Shown here piece after piece: positions 9,228 through 18,417 of a DNA stretch of 64,000 nucleotides. The stretch spans positions 682,001 to 746,000 of the forward strand of contig NZ_JBHJHP010000001.1 in the NCBI RefSeq assembly GCF_042219855.1, given 5' to 3'. The notes below the pieces were generated by a model, which was not told where the DNA came from, ran no database searches, and saw only the letters and a program-made list of their open reading frames with translations. Both the position numbers and the translations under genes were made by a program. This DNA is from JBHJHP01 sp042219855. GTDB taxonomy: Bacteria; Bacteroidota; Bacteroidia; Bacteroidales; UBA5342. Numbering within the stretch: the stretch's first letter is position 1; each line of letters begins with the position of its first letter.

Positions 9228-9235
9228 TATCTTTG
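9228..9235 (+). promoter_or_regulatory. Possible -7 box for the GH28 lipoprotein
   Basis: TATCTTTG matches TAnnTTTG, 30 bp before the chosen ATG at 9266; TTTG occurs at 9211-9214 but the spacing (13 bp) is short. It lies inside the longer in-frame ORF starting at 9206, which favours the later start. Confidence 0.4.
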
Positions 9236-9265
9236 TTTGATATCAATACTATAAAGCTGTCAGGT

Positions 9266-10615
9266 ATGCCCCGAAAATTATTATTATGTTTTCTTACTGC
9301 AATCTTATTGTCCTGTGAATCAGGCAATATAACAAAATTTGATTTTGAGACGTATGTCACTCAAAATATTTCTGAGCCACAGATTCCTGATAACAAATTG
9401 AATGTACAGAGTTTCAGGTCTGAAACAGATTCTTTAAACGACTGGAAGACTACTTTTGATGTCGCCATTGCTGAACTTAAAAAACTCGGGGGAGGTACAC
9501 TGGTTGTGCCGCCGGGCAACTACTTCATAAAAGGCCCTTTGCATCTGACAAGTCATCTGGAAATTAAACTTGAAAAAGGAGCAAGGTTGTATTTTAGTTC
9601 TGAACCGAAATACTACCTGCCGGTTGTTAAAACCAGTTGGGAGGGTACATTCCTATACAATTACAGTCCGTTTATTTATGCTTTTCAATGTACCGATGTA
9701 GCTATAACAGGCGAGGGTATTATCGACGGTGAAGCTTCTGATACCTGGTCGAAATGGAAAACTCTTCAAAAAAAGGATCAGTTATTAAGCCGGGAAATGA
9801 ATCATCAGAATATACCAGTCAATGAACGTATTTTTGGTGAAGGGCATTATCTGAGGCCGCAATTGATACAGTTTTACAACTGTAAGAATGTTAAAGTTGA
9901 AGGGATAACCATTGAAGACAGTCCGTTTTGGTGTATCCATCTGCTGAAATGTGAAGGTGCAATTGTCAGGGCTGTAAGATATAATGCCTTTAACTATAAT
10001 AATGATGGTATTGATCCGGAATATGCTAAAAATGTGCTGATCGAAGAGGTGTATTTTAACAACTCTGACGATAATGTTGCTATAAAAGCCGGACGCGACA
10101 ATGAAGGCCGGGCTTCGGCTACCGGTTCAGAGAACATCATCGTTCGAAATTGTCATTTTAAAGGTCTCCATGCCATTGTGATTGGAAGTGAAATGTCGGC
10201 AGGAGTTAAAAACGTGCTGGTAAAGGACTGCGATTTTGCAGGAAAACTAAAACGTGGCATATATCTTAAATCCAATCCTGACCGCGGTGGATTCATTCAT
10301 AATATCTATGTGGACAATGTCAGGTTGGGAGAAGTTGAAGACTGCATTTATATTACATCTTTTTATCATAATGAAGGGAAGGGCCATGTAACGGACATCT
10401 CCAATGTATATATGAATAACATTACATGTCAAAAGGCGACACAAAACGGTGTGGTGATTCAGGGATATCCCGACCAAAAAGTTAAAGACATTTATATCAG
10501 TAATCTTACCATCGATACGGTGGCTAATGCATTAAGCATGGTAGATGCAGAGAATATTGTATTTTCTGATGTCATATTGGGTGAAGCAGCTACAGCACCA
10601 TCTTATGTAAAATAA
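9266..10615 (+). CDS. GH28-family glycoside hydrolase, lipoprotein
   Basis: The protein begins MPRKLLLCFLTAILLSCESG, a lipoprotein signal with the lipid-carrying Cys in LLSC, so it is likely membrane-anchored facing outward. The remaining about 430 residues form a right-handed beta-helix of glycoside hydrolase family 28 (polygalacturonases and rhamnogalacturonases). Active-site features visible: NNDGIDPE and SDDNVAIKAG carrying the conserved aspartates, then LHAIVIGSE where the family has GHG, and RGIYLKS where the family has RIK. The last two motifs are altered, so substrate or mechanism may differ from endo-polygalacturonases. It probably acts on pectin-type polysaccharide with the second GH28 protein at 14051-16444. 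Confidence 0.85.
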   Translation: MPRKLLLCFLTAILLSCESGNITKFDFETYVTQNISEPQIPDNKLNVQSFRSETDSLNDWKTTFDVAIAELKKLGGGTLVVPPGNYFIKGPLHLTSHLEIKLEKGARLYFSSEPKYYLPVVKTSWEGTFLYNYSPFIYAFQCTDVAITGEGIIDGEASDTWSKWKTLQKKDQLLSREMNHQNIPVNERIFGEGHYLRPQLIQFYNCKNVKVEGITIEDSPFWCIHLLKCEGAIVRAVRYNAFNYNNDGIDPEYAKNVLIEEVYFNNSDDNVAIKAGRDNEGRASATGSENIIVRNCHFKGLHAIVIGSEMSAGVKNVLVKDCDFAGKLKRGIYLKSNPDRGGFIHNIYVDNVRLGEVEDCIYITSFYHNEGKGHVTDISNVYMNNITCQKATQNGVVIQGYPDQKVKDIYISNLTIDTVANALSMVDAENIVFSDVILGEAATAPSYVK

Positions 10616-10674
10616 AAAACATTGTAATGCACAGTATTTTGCTTACAAAGAATTATTTTAAACTGATAATCGCT

Positions 10675-10706
10675 ATTGTATTCATAAACTTTGACAACTA
10701 TATTTG
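10675..10706 (+). promoter_or_regulatory. Promoter of the first PQQ-like propeller gene
   Basis: ATTG (10675-10678), a 20-bp spacer and TATATTTG (10699-10706) fit the Bacteroidota consensus with one change in the -33 element. The predicted transcription start near 10713 is upstream of the ATG at 10734 and excludes the TTG at 10704 as start. Confidence 0.6.
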
Positions 10707-10733
10707 AAAAAGACAACTAAAAAAAACTGCAAT

Positions 10734-11945
10734 ATGAAGGCATGTACATTCTTTTTAACATTCTTACTGTTCTGTTCTGTTTCTGGTGTAGCACAAATTG
10801 AGAACGCATGGAGAGGGCCGGACCGGAACGGTGTTTATCCCGATAAAGATCTGCTGGATCAGTGGCCAGAAAACGGTCCTGAGATACTCTGGCATTATGA
10901 TAATCTGGGAGAAGGTTATTCTTCGGCTTCATTTTACAATAACAGGATTTATTTATCAGGTAACGAAGATACCACCGGCTTTATTTATGTATTGAGCATG
11001 GATGGAAACCTGTTGTGGAAAAAACCTTATGGCAGGGCATACACCGGATCATTTCCAAACACCCGCACAACACCACTTGTAACTGAAAATAAAATCTACA
11101 TGTACACAGGATACGGTGTCCTTATTTGTATGAATGCGGAAAACGGAGATAAAATATGGACGCTGGATACGCAGCATCAACTTGACGGAAGAAATATTAC
11201 CTGGGGTGTTACAGAAAACCTGCTGATCGATGGAGATAAATTATTCTGTTCTCCTGGTGGTGAGAAATACAATGTTATTGCAGTGAATAAAAATACCGGG
11301 AAGCTAATCTGGTCATCACCGGGGCTGGGTGATCTGTCAGCCTATTGTTCGCCAGTTATTATTCCACGAAAAGGAAGAGATATACTGGTGACCATGATGG
11401 CCAGTCATATACAGGGACACGATACAGAAAGCGGCGAAATGTTATGGTCGTATGAGCAACCTAACCAGTGGTCGGTTCATGCCAATACGCCGGTATATGC
11501 CGATAATGCCATTGCCTGTGTTAGTGGATATGGTAAGGGAACCGTAAAACTTAATCTGAATGAAGATGGATCACAGGTTACAAAAGCGTGGTTTAATGAG
11601 GAGCTGGATAACAGGATTGGCGCATTCGTAAAGCTGGGCGACTATCTTTATGGATCAGGTGATAAAAACCGTGGATGGCATTGTGTGGACTGGAACAGCG
11701 GAGAATCAAAATACTATGATAAATCGCTGGCAAACGGCGTGGTCATTGCTGCTGATGGAAAACTGATCTGCTATTCAGATCGTGGAGAACTGGCTTTGGT
11801 TAATGCCACACCGGATAAATTTGACCTTGTAAGCCAGACGAAAGTAAATATGGGAACCATGCAACATTGGGCACATCCGGTTATAAAAGATGGAAAACTG
11901 TATTTACGGCATGGAAAATCGCTGATCGTATATAAAATCAAATAG
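10734..11945 (+). CDS. Secreted PQQ-like beta-propeller protein
   Basis: A signal peptide (MKACTFFLTFLLFCSVSGVAQ) is followed by about 380 residues of PQQ/BamB-type repeats, with tryptophan-docking units such as NTGKLIWS, ESGEMLWS and ENGDKIW. The domain opens WRGPDRNGVYP, a form shared with the propellers at 12031 and 19678. The fold usually serves protein contacts. The features expected of a PQQ dehydrogenase, such as a vicinal disulfide at the cofactor, are not seen, so I do not call it an enzyme. The gene has its own promoter and is followed after 85 bp by another propeller gene. Role unknown. Confidence 0.75.
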   Translation: MKACTFFLTFLLFCSVSGVAQIENAWRGPDRNGVYPDKDLLDQWPENGPEILWHYDNLGEGYSSASFYNNRIYLSGNEDTTGFIYVLSMDGNLLWKKPYGRAYTGSFPNTRTTPLVTENKIYMYTGYGVLICMNAENGDKIWTLDTQHQLDGRNITWGVTENLLIDGDKLFCSPGGEKYNVIAVNKNTGKLIWSSPGLGDLSAYCSPVIIPRKGRDILVTMMASHIQGHDTESGEMLWSYEQPNQWSVHANTPVYADNAIACVSGYGKGTVKLNLNEDGSQVTKAWFNEELDNRIGAFVKLGDYLYGSGDKNRGWHCVDWNSGESKYYDKSLANGVVIAADGKLICYSDRGELALVNATPDKFDLVSQTKVNMGTMQHWAHPVIKDGKLYLRHGKSLIVYKIK

Positions 11946-12030
11946 AATACATTCGTTTATCCGAATTTATAAAATCAGAAGCTTAAGTGTATTTGGTCAG
12001 AGTTGGGAATAATACCTGGGAGAACGCTAC

Positions 12031-13461
12031 ATGGGAAAACTGAAATCATCACACATAATCATCACTCTTTTAATTTTAACTGGTGGTGGTGCAATTATTT
12101 GGTGGTTAACCAAGGATCCGGTTTCTGACCTGTCACTCAGTCTGCCGGGTACCGATAACCGTGGCAGTGACTCTGTGTTTGAGGAAGATGTAAAGATCGG
12201 GAGTCTTTTTGAAAGTTTCTCAGATGAAAAAGCTGAGGGGACAGAAGTGTGGGCCTGCTTCCGTGGTGCTGACAGGGATAATATTTCCGATACTCAATTT
12301 CATTTAAAATCTAACCTTGATCATGATAAACTTCCGGTCGTCTGGAAAACAGAGTTGGGAGAAGGACACGCCGGAGCCGCAATTTATAAGGGACAGGTTT
12401 TTGTATTGGATTATATGGAAGATGAACGTGCAGATATGTTGCGGTGTTTTGATCTTAAAACAGGGAAAGAACTATGGCGCAGAGGTTACAAGGTTAAAAT
12501 AAAACGGAATCATGGCATGTCAAGAACCGTACCTGCAGTTACCGGGGATTATGTGGTAACCATTGGTCCGCGTTGCCAGGTGATGTGCGTAGACCGGCTA
12601 ACAGGTGATTTTAGATGGGGTATAGATATTGAAAAAGAGTACCAGACTGAGGAACCTTTGTGGTATACCGGTCAATGTCCTTTCATTGATAATGGTAAAG
12701 TTATAATTGCTACGGGTGGTAAGGCATTACTGATTGCTGTGGATTGTGCTTCCGGTGAAAAATTGTGGGAAGTACCCAATACCGGTAACTGGGACATGTC
12801 GCATGCTTCGGTTATGCCTTTTACTTTTAAAGGCCGAAAAATGTATGTATACAGCGCTGTTGGTGGTGTTTGCGGCGTATCAGCCGAAGGAGATGATGAG
12901 GGTAAGCTGCTGTGGGAGTCATCAGAATGGAATCATTCGGTCGTGGCACCTTCAGCCCTGTGTTTACCGGATGGTAAGATTTTTCTGACAGCAGGCTATG
13001 GCGCCGGTAGTATGGTAATGCAACTCATTGAAAATAATGGCTCCTTTAGTGTAAAGGTTCTGGATGAGTTCAAACCCAAAGACGGTCTGGCCTGTGAGCA
13101 GCAGACACCTGTCGTCTGGAAAGGCCATGTATTCGGGATCATGCCGAAAGAAGGAGGAGCCAACCGAAACCAGTTTGTATGTGTTGACCCGAAAGATTTT
13201 CGAAAGATGGTGTGGACAAGCGGAAAAGATAAACGCTATGGCCTTGGCCCTTATTTTATGGCTGATGATAAGTTTTTTCTGTTGAATGATGACGCTACCC
13301 TGACCATTATTGAACCAAGTGTCAATGAATTCAAAGTACTGGATGAGGTTAAACTTTTTGACGGACAGGATGCCTGGGCACCTCTGGCTACAGCAGACGG
13401 ATACCTGGTTCTCAGGGATTCCAAAACGTTAATTTGCCTGGATATGTATGTTGAGCGTTAA
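12031..13461 (+). CDS. Membrane-anchored PQQ-like beta-propeller protein
   Basis: The 476-residue product has one N-terminal membrane span (about 8-26) and an external PQQ/BamB-type propeller from about residue 70. It opens with WACFRGADRDNIS, parallel to WRGPDRNGVYP in the preceding gene, and has repeat units such as KTGKELWR, LTGDFRWG and ASGEKLWE. The two genes are probably co-transcribed and their products related by duplication. It resembles the propeller encoded in the redox operon downstream, so a shared role is possible but not shown. No catalytic signature was recognised. Confidence 0.72.
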   Translation: MGKLKSSHIIITLLILTGGGAIIWWLTKDPVSDLSLSLPGTDNRGSDSVFEEDVKIGSLFESFSDEKAEGTEVWACFRGADRDNISDTQFHLKSNLDHDKLPVVWKTELGEGHAGAAIYKGQVFVLDYMEDERADMLRCFDLKTGKELWRRGYKVKIKRNHGMSRTVPAVTGDYVVTIGPRCQVMCVDRLTGDFRWGIDIEKEYQTEEPLWYTGQCPFIDNGKVIIATGGKALLIAVDCASGEKLWEVPNTGNWDMSHASVMPFTFKGRKMYVYSAVGGVCGVSAEGDDEGKLLWESSEWNHSVVAPSALCLPDGKIFLTAGYGAGSMVMQLIENNGSFSVKVLDEFKPKDGLACEQQTPVVWKGHVFGIMPKEGGANRNQFVCVDPKDFRKMVWTSGKDKRYGLGPYFMADDKFFLLNDDATLTIIEPSVNEFKVLDEVKLFDGQDAWAPLATADGYLVLRDSKTLICLDMYVER

Positions 13462-13533
13462 ATTTGCTTAAGGATATACCGGGCACTAAGCTATTGGTAC
13501 AGAAATTGATATGATTTATCCAAATCAAGTGTC

Positions 13534-14043
13534 ATGAAAAAAATAGTAGCAATCACAGTAGTCTTATTTTTAGTAGCCGGATATCAATCTCAGGCGCAGC
13601 AGAAATTAAGCCGTAAGGAAAGAAAAGCATTGAATGAAGCTAATGCACTGAAAGAAACCAAAGCGTTGGTCGACAGTGCCAGATTTGTATTTGTTCCGTC
13701 ACAGGCACTGCCACTTGGTATGCGCACACAAAATCTTGATGGCACATTCAGAGCCAAAATTCAAAACGACTCCATTTATTCGTATCTTCCTTTTTACGGA
13801 AGGGCATATAAGGCAGATTACAACAGCCTTGACGGGCCCTTTTCATTCGACCTGCCCATTGAAAAATTTTCTGTGGATACCTTGAAGAAGGAATACCTCC
13901 TACAGTTTCAGGTAAGGAATCAGGATGATTTGGTAAAATATGTGTTTCACATTGGTAAAACCGGATACACCACATTGAGTATCAACAGCACCAACCGTCA
14001 GTCTATTTCGTATTACGGTAATATTGAAAAGCCTGAAGAATAG
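13534..14043 (+). CDS. DUF4251 domain-containing exported protein
   Basis: The 169-residue protein has a signal peptide ending near QSQAQQ, then a short charged helix (LSRKERKALNEANALKETKA), then a compact beta-rich domain with FVFVPSQALPLG and YSYLPFYGRAY. These are hallmarks of DUF4251, a small Bacteroidota family of unknown function. It is 72 bp downstream of a propeller gene in the same direction and converges on the GH28 gene, with only 7 bp between the stops. Confidence 0.82.
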   Translation: MKKIVAITVVLFLVAGYQSQAQQKLSRKERKALNEANALKETKALVDSARFVFVPSQALPLGMRTQNLDGTFRAKIQNDSIYSYLPFYGRAYKADYNSLDGPFSFDLPIEKFSVDTLKKEYLLQFQVRNQDDLVKYVFHIGKTGYTTLSINSTNRQSISYYGNIEKPEE

Positions 14044-14050
14044 GACTGTT

Positions 14051-16444
14051 TTATCTGACGATAAGCGGTGCAGACTTCACTCCGTTGCCGGACCTGGCTT
14101 TCACAATATATAAGCCAGAATTAAGATTTAAAAGACCCGGTTCAATAATTATTTCGTCTGAATTATCTGAACCGAAGCTCTTTCCGTAAATAATATGTCC
14201 TGAAATATCAGTAACAACAACAGAGCAAGGTGCTTTTTCATTGTTGCTGACAAACAACTTTTGTCCGGTATTCAGAGGGTTTGGATAAATTCTGAGAGCC
14301 TGTTCCTTTTTAATATTGTTAGTATGCTGTATTACCGTTGCTCCAAAAGGTTGCTTTATTTTATGATATTCCGTTCCATTTATGACGACACTATCTAAAC
14401 ACAGATTCTGATAATTATTAATCAGAAAGGGACTTGATATTGACCTGAATTCACAATTTGATAAGCGTATATTTTTAATCAGAGACCTCTCATAGCCATC
14501 AAAGCGCAGGCCAGCAGGCGCTTTATCACATGTAAGGTTCTTAATATCTATATCACGGACGATAGGATCAAACGTTGAAATATCACCTTCACCATAATAG
14601 AAATTTATTCGGATTACGGCATCAGAAACCTGACCAACTTCGATATTTCTCAGGAATATCTTTTCTATCAGTCCACCTCTGATTGAATTGGTTTTGATTC
14701 GGAGTGCACGTTCGAGATTTGGACTGTCCATAATACAATCCTCTGCAAAAACATGGTTCACGCCACCGCTTATTTCACTTCCGACTACAACACCGCCATG
14801 GCCATCTTTCATGATACAATTCTGAATAATAATTCTGGAAGACGGGACATTAACTCTTCTACCATCTGCATTCCGGCCTGACTTAATGGCAATACAGTCA
14901 TCGCCTGTATCAAAATAGCAGTTTTTTATCAGAACTCCGGTACAGGATTCCGGATTACATCCATCATTATTCGGTCCATGTCCCGTAACGTGAACATTTG
15001 ATACAGTAATATTCTCTGACAATACAGGATGAATATGCCACATTGGGCTGTTTAGTATCGTAACACTGTCAATAAGTACGTTTTTACATCTGTAGGGTTG
15101 TATCATATTCGGCCGTATATAATGGCCACTACCAAATATCCGTTCACTTACAGGCACATTGTTTTCACCCATAGTTCTTAGCGCAGATACATCTGAATCA
15201 TCTTTGCCTGTCCATGACCACCAGTTGTTGTTACTCCCCATACCGTTGAGCGTACCGCTGCCGGTAACCGCAATATTCGTTTGTTCAAAAGCATAAATAC
15301 ATGGCGAGTAATTGTAGCATTCCGTGCCTTCAAAACGGGTGTAAACCACAGGCAGATAATCTTCAGGATTGGTGCTGAATTTAATTGTAGCATTGACAGT
15401 TACGTGCAGATTGACATTACTCAGCAAGTGTATGGCACCGGTCCTGTAGATTCCTTCAGGAACTATCACACGGCCGCCTCCTGCATCTGAACAAGCCTGG
15501 ATGGCTGATTTGAATGCAGCAGTACAATCCGTTAAATCGTCGCCTGTAGCACCATAATCAAGAATATTAAAGTCGTTATCCGGAAAGGTTGGTGGGGTGA
15601 TTGATGCTAACAATACAGGAAGTTCAGCCCAACCGGAATCCGGATCATTAATTGTACGTACATTAAAATCATAAACTTCACTGCCTAAATGAAGCAAGGC
15701 TGAACTAACACTTGCGAATTCTGTAGAACTGTTCACCCTGATATTTATATTATCATTGTTCTTCACTGTTGCTGCAGCACTGGTGAAAGGGCTGTTGTTG
15801 ATGGAGTACATTCCGTTTTCAATGCTGATATTTAAATCAGAAGTTAGTCCTGTAACAGTTGCAGATGCAGACGTAACCGGACTACCCAGGGCAACATCAA
15901 ACCGATCTTCAAACACAATAGGATCGGGTGTATTCTGAGAAAAATCAGGATTAAAAAGGATAACCGTATAGTTACTTGTTCCGCTTGACTGGTTGACAGA
16001 GCCCAGTTCAACCCAGCTATCTGCATCAAAATCTCTGGCATAAAGGCTAAAACTTCTTGGTGTTGATTCATCATTCACAATATCTTCACCGGTATCTTCC
16101 CAGTCGGTCATCCATGAAAGCTTATTCAAACGGTTGTCGAGGGCAATCAGTACTTTTACATTTTCGGTAGTATAAAACTTTAGCAAAGGGTTTTCTGTAA
16201 AAGACTTGGAGGCATTCGCTGTTTTTATCCATTCAGATCCTGTATATTTATCGGGGATACTACTGAAGGTAAAGGTTCTGTCGCCAAACTGATAATCGCC
16301 AACCCGCAGGTTATTTTCCACAGACCAGTAGTCCTTATTCTCATTATCAAAAACCTGGAACTGTTCTATTAATGAGGCCTGTCCATTGACACACACAACG
16401 AATGAAATAACCAAAAAAGATGGTTTAAGCAGAAATCTGAACAT
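14051..16444 (-). CDS. GH28-family polysaccharide hydrolase with type IX sorting domain
   Basis: This 797-residue secreted protein starts with a signal peptide (to about residue 22), then has an N-terminal beta-rich accessory region (about 25-270), a GH28 right-handed beta-helix (about 275-700) and a C-terminal T9SS type A sorting domain of about 80 residues (from IYPNPLNTGQKLFV to NSGLYIVKARSG). All four GH28 motifs are intact: NNDGCNPE, GDDCIAIKSG, DGHGGVVVGSE and RALRIKT. It is therefore a likely surface-delivered pectin-type hydrolase. The sorting domain implies a type IX machinery elsewhere in the genome. A promoter lies at 16474-16505. Confidence 0.9.
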   Translation of the reverse strand: MFRFLLKPSFLVISFVVCVNGQASLIEQFQVFDNENKDYWSVENNLRVGDYQFGDRTFTFSSIPDKYTGSEWIKTANASKSFTENPLLKFYTTENVKVLIALDNRLNKLSWMTDWEDTGEDIVNDESTPRSFSLYARDFDADSWVELGSVNQSSGTSNYTVILFNPDFSQNTPDPIVFEDRFDVALGSPVTSASATVTGLTSDLNISIENGMYSINNSPFTSAAATVKNNDNINIRVNSSTEFASVSSALLHLGSEVYDFNVRTINDPDSGWAELPVLLASITPPTFPDNDFNILDYGATGDDLTDCTAAFKSAIQACSDAGGGRVIVPEGIYRTGAIHLLSNVNLHVTVNATIKFSTNPEDYLPVVYTRFEGTECYNYSPCIYAFEQTNIAVTGSGTLNGMGSNNNWWSWTGKDDSDVSALRTMGENNVPVSERIFGSGHYIRPNMIQPYRCKNVLIDSVTILNSPMWHIHPVLSENITVSNVHVTGHGPNNDGCNPESCTGVLIKNCYFDTGDDCIAIKSGRNADGRRVNVPSSRIIIQNCIMKDGHGGVVVGSEISGGVNHVFAEDCIMDSPNLERALRIKTNSIRGGLIEKIFLRNIEVGQVSDAVIRINFYYGEGDISTFDPIVRDIDIKNLTCDKAPAGLRFDGYERSLIKNIRLSNCEFRSISSPFLINNYQNLCLDSVVINGTEYHKIKQPFGATVIQHTNNIKKEQALRIYPNPLNTGQKLFVSNNEKAPCSVVVTDISGHIIYGKSFGSDNSDEIIIEPGLLNLNSGLYIVKARSGNGVKSAPLIVR

Positions 16445-16473
16445 GCAATATTAGTTTGTGATGAATATCTGTG

Positions 16474-16505
16474 TAAAGGTAAAAAAACATTAATGGCACG
16501 CACAA
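16474..16505 (-). promoter_or_regulatory. Promoter of the type IX GH28 gene
   Basis: On the minus strand TTG (16505-16503), a 21-bp spacer and TACCTTTA (16481-16474) match the Bacteroidota promoter with one -7 mismatch, 30 bp before the start codon. Confidence 0.5.
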
Positions 16506-16694
16506 CAATATATCAGTTAAACTGGCATAAAACAATATACAGATCCCAAAGACAGAGGTTCTGAAAACAATGGCTTTACTTTGATCAGACTACCGAAACT
16601 TGGATTGAAATTCAGACTGATTCTAAATGAGCTTAACCATGTTTAGGGATCATTAATCTTTATTATTTTTACACGATTACAGGCATTTTGGGTT

Positions 16695-17660
16695 ATGCAA
16701 AAAAAAGGGATTATCATATTCATTTCAGTTTTGGCGCTGGCATTAATCGCTATCATCGTAGCCGATGTGATAAAAACACGTACGGATAACAGGCCTGATA
16801 ATCCCTATGCCCTGGAGTACGATGATCTGATGCATGTTGATCCTGCCTTGATAAGCCATAAAGAGGTAAAGAATTTTCGGCTGAGTGGTGATTCGGTAGG
16901 CGCATTGATTACAGACACTGCGTCCATATTTGTATCTGTTGATCATCAAATCCTGCAACTTGATTTTAACGGAGTTTTAAAAAATAGTATTCCGGTTCCA
17001 GAGATGGCCAGATCCATGGCATTTGCACCGGACCATAATCTGCTTGTCGGATTCAGCAATCACATATTAAAAATCGACAGAAAGGGTAATATTCTGGTAC
17101 AAACAAAACCGGTTAATTCAAATTCCGTGATTACAAATATTGTCGTATATCAGTCACGGATATTATTTGCCGACGCAGGAAACAGAACGATTTATGAACT
17201 GGATCAGCATCTGAATATCATAAACTCATTTGAAGGAAAGCGGGAGGAAGGAGCCTTACATGGTTTTATTGTTCCAAGTGCCAATTTCGACCTGGCATTT
17301 TCCGGTTCCGGCGAATTATGGGTTGTCAATCCCGGTTTGCATGCAGTTGAAAACTACGACAGTTCGGGTAAGATGAGGAGTTTCTGGGAGGCGACATCAT
17401 TCAGGCTCGATGGTTTCAGCGGGTGCTGTAATCCTGCCCGCATAACCATAATGAATAATGATTCCTTTGTAACCAGTGAAAAAGGCATCGTAAGAATTAA
17501 AATACATGATCCTTCCGGTAAATTTGCATCTGTAGTTGCACCTCCTTCGGCATTTAAAGAAGACGGAGCAGCTCCTGATGTTGCAGTGAATGAAAACGGC
17601 GTGATTTACGCTCTGGATTATGACAGAAATACAATACGGGTTTTTGAACCAATACAATAA
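16695..17660 (+). CDS. Membrane-anchored NHL/6-bladed propeller protein with Cys-Cys pair
   Basis: This is the first gene of the redox operon. The 321-residue protein has one N-terminal span (about 5-25) and a propeller of NHL-like blades (for example FADAGNRTIYELDQ and YALDYDRNTIRVFE). Its only two cysteines are adjacent, C244 and C245, in GFSGCCNPARI, followed by FVTSEKGIVRIKI. A vicinal pair in an otherwise cysteine-free exported propeller suggests a disulfide or metal or redox contact. The stop codon overlaps the start of the next gene by one base (TAATG), indicating translational coupling. Function is unknown; its position implies a structural or electron-transfer role at the membrane. 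Confidence 0.72.
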   Translation: MQKKGIIIFISVLALALIAIIVADVIKTRTDNRPDNPYALEYDDLMHVDPALISHKEVKNFRLSGDSVGALITDTASIFVSVDHQILQLDFNGVLKNSIPVPEMARSMAFAPDHNLLVGFSNHILKIDRKGNILVQTKPVNSNSVITNIVVYQSRILFADAGNRTIYELDQHLNIINSFEGKREEGALHGFIVPSANFDLAFSGSGELWVVNPGLHAVENYDSSGKMRSFWEATSFRLDGFSGCCNPARITIMNNDSFVTSEKGIVRIKIHDPSGKFASVVAPPSAFKEDGAAPDVAVNENGVIYALDYDRNTIRVFEPIQ

Positions 17661-17869
17661 TGGACAGAAAAGCATTTTTACAACAGGTAGGGCGGTTAAC
17701 ATTACTGGGAGGTCTGGCAGCAGTTTCAGGTGTCATTCTGACCAAAAGGGAGGTAAGTGCTTACAGCTGTTCTGTAAATGAATTTTGTAAAAAGTGTAAC
17801 GAATTCAGTTTTTGTTCAAAAGATCAGGCATTAAAACAGAGGGCAGATGAGCGAAAACAAAAAGATTGA
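17660..17869 (+). CDS. Small exported protein with four symmetric cysteines
   Basis: I recognise no family for this 69-residue protein. The N-terminus (MDRKAFLQQVGRLTLLGG) looks like a Tat-type signal with Arg-Lys instead of twin Arg, followed by a hydrophobic stretch. The mature part has C37, C43, C46 and C52 in a symmetric C-x5-C-x2-C-x5-C arrangement, enough to hold one iron-sulfur cluster or another metal. The C-terminus is charged. It overlaps the preceding stop by one base and the following gene by 23 bp, so it is a genuine member of the operon. Its small size and Cys content suggest an electron carrier or cluster-bearing subunit. Confidence 0.7.
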   Translation: MDRKAFLQQVGRLTLLGGLAAVSGVILTKREVSAYSCSVNEFCKKCNEFSFCSKDQALKQRADERKQKD

Positions 17870-18416
17870 CCGGCGAAAATTCTTCAATACTACAGCCCGG
17901 GCATCGCTTCTGGTAGGACTTGGAGGTGTCGGAGCTCTGGCATTTAAACATAAAACCACTGATGATTGGGTATGGCAGATTGATCCGTTTGCCTGTACAC
18001 AGTGTGGCCGCTGCGCTACGGATTGTATCATGTCACCTTCGGCAGTTAAATGTGTGCATGCCTTTGATTTATGTGGGTATTGTGATTTATGTGGCGGTTA
18101 TTTTAAACCTGATTCCCATGCACTGGAAACCGGAGGGGAAAATCAGTTGTGTCCAACGGCTGCCATTGAAAGAAAATACATAGAGGAGCCTTATTTTGAA
18201 TACGTTATAAACGAAGAATTATGTTTTGCCTGTGGTAAATGCGTAAAAGGATGCACATCTTTTGGAAATGGTTCGTTACACCTTCAGATAAGACACGACC
18301 GTTGTGTGAATTGCAACGAATGTTCCATTGCCCGGGTATGTCCTTCGGATGCCATAAAACGTGTTCCGGCCAGTGCACCGTACTTAATTAAAGGTAGTTT
18401 TACAAAAGAAAGCTGA
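17847..18416 (+). CDS. Tat-type 4Fe-4S polyferredoxin, NapG-like
   Basis: The 189-residue protein begins with a Tat-like signal (DRRKFFNTTARASLLVGLGG), so it is probably exported folded. It has cysteine groups for about four [4Fe-4S] clusters: C50/C53/C56/C60, C69 with C76/C79/C82 and C102, C126/C129/C132/C136, and C153/C156/C159/C165. Such proteins (NapG, NrfC, MauM types) carry electrons outside the membrane and usually pair with a NapH-like membrane protein, which is exactly the next gene, 1 bp downstream. The ORF overlaps the small Cys protein upstream by 23 bp. The partner enzyme is not a nitrate reductase, since napA-type genes are absent here. Confidence 0.82.
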   Translation: MSENKKIDRRKFFNTTARASLLVGLGGVGALAFKHKTTDDWVWQIDPFACTQCGRCATDCIMSPSAVKCVHAFDLCGYCDLCGGYFKPDSHALETGGENQLCPTAAIERKYIEEPYFEYVINEELCFACGKCVKGCTSFGNGSLHLQIRHDRCVNCNECSIARVCPSDAIKRVPASAPYLIKGSFTKES

Positions 18417-18417
18417 T

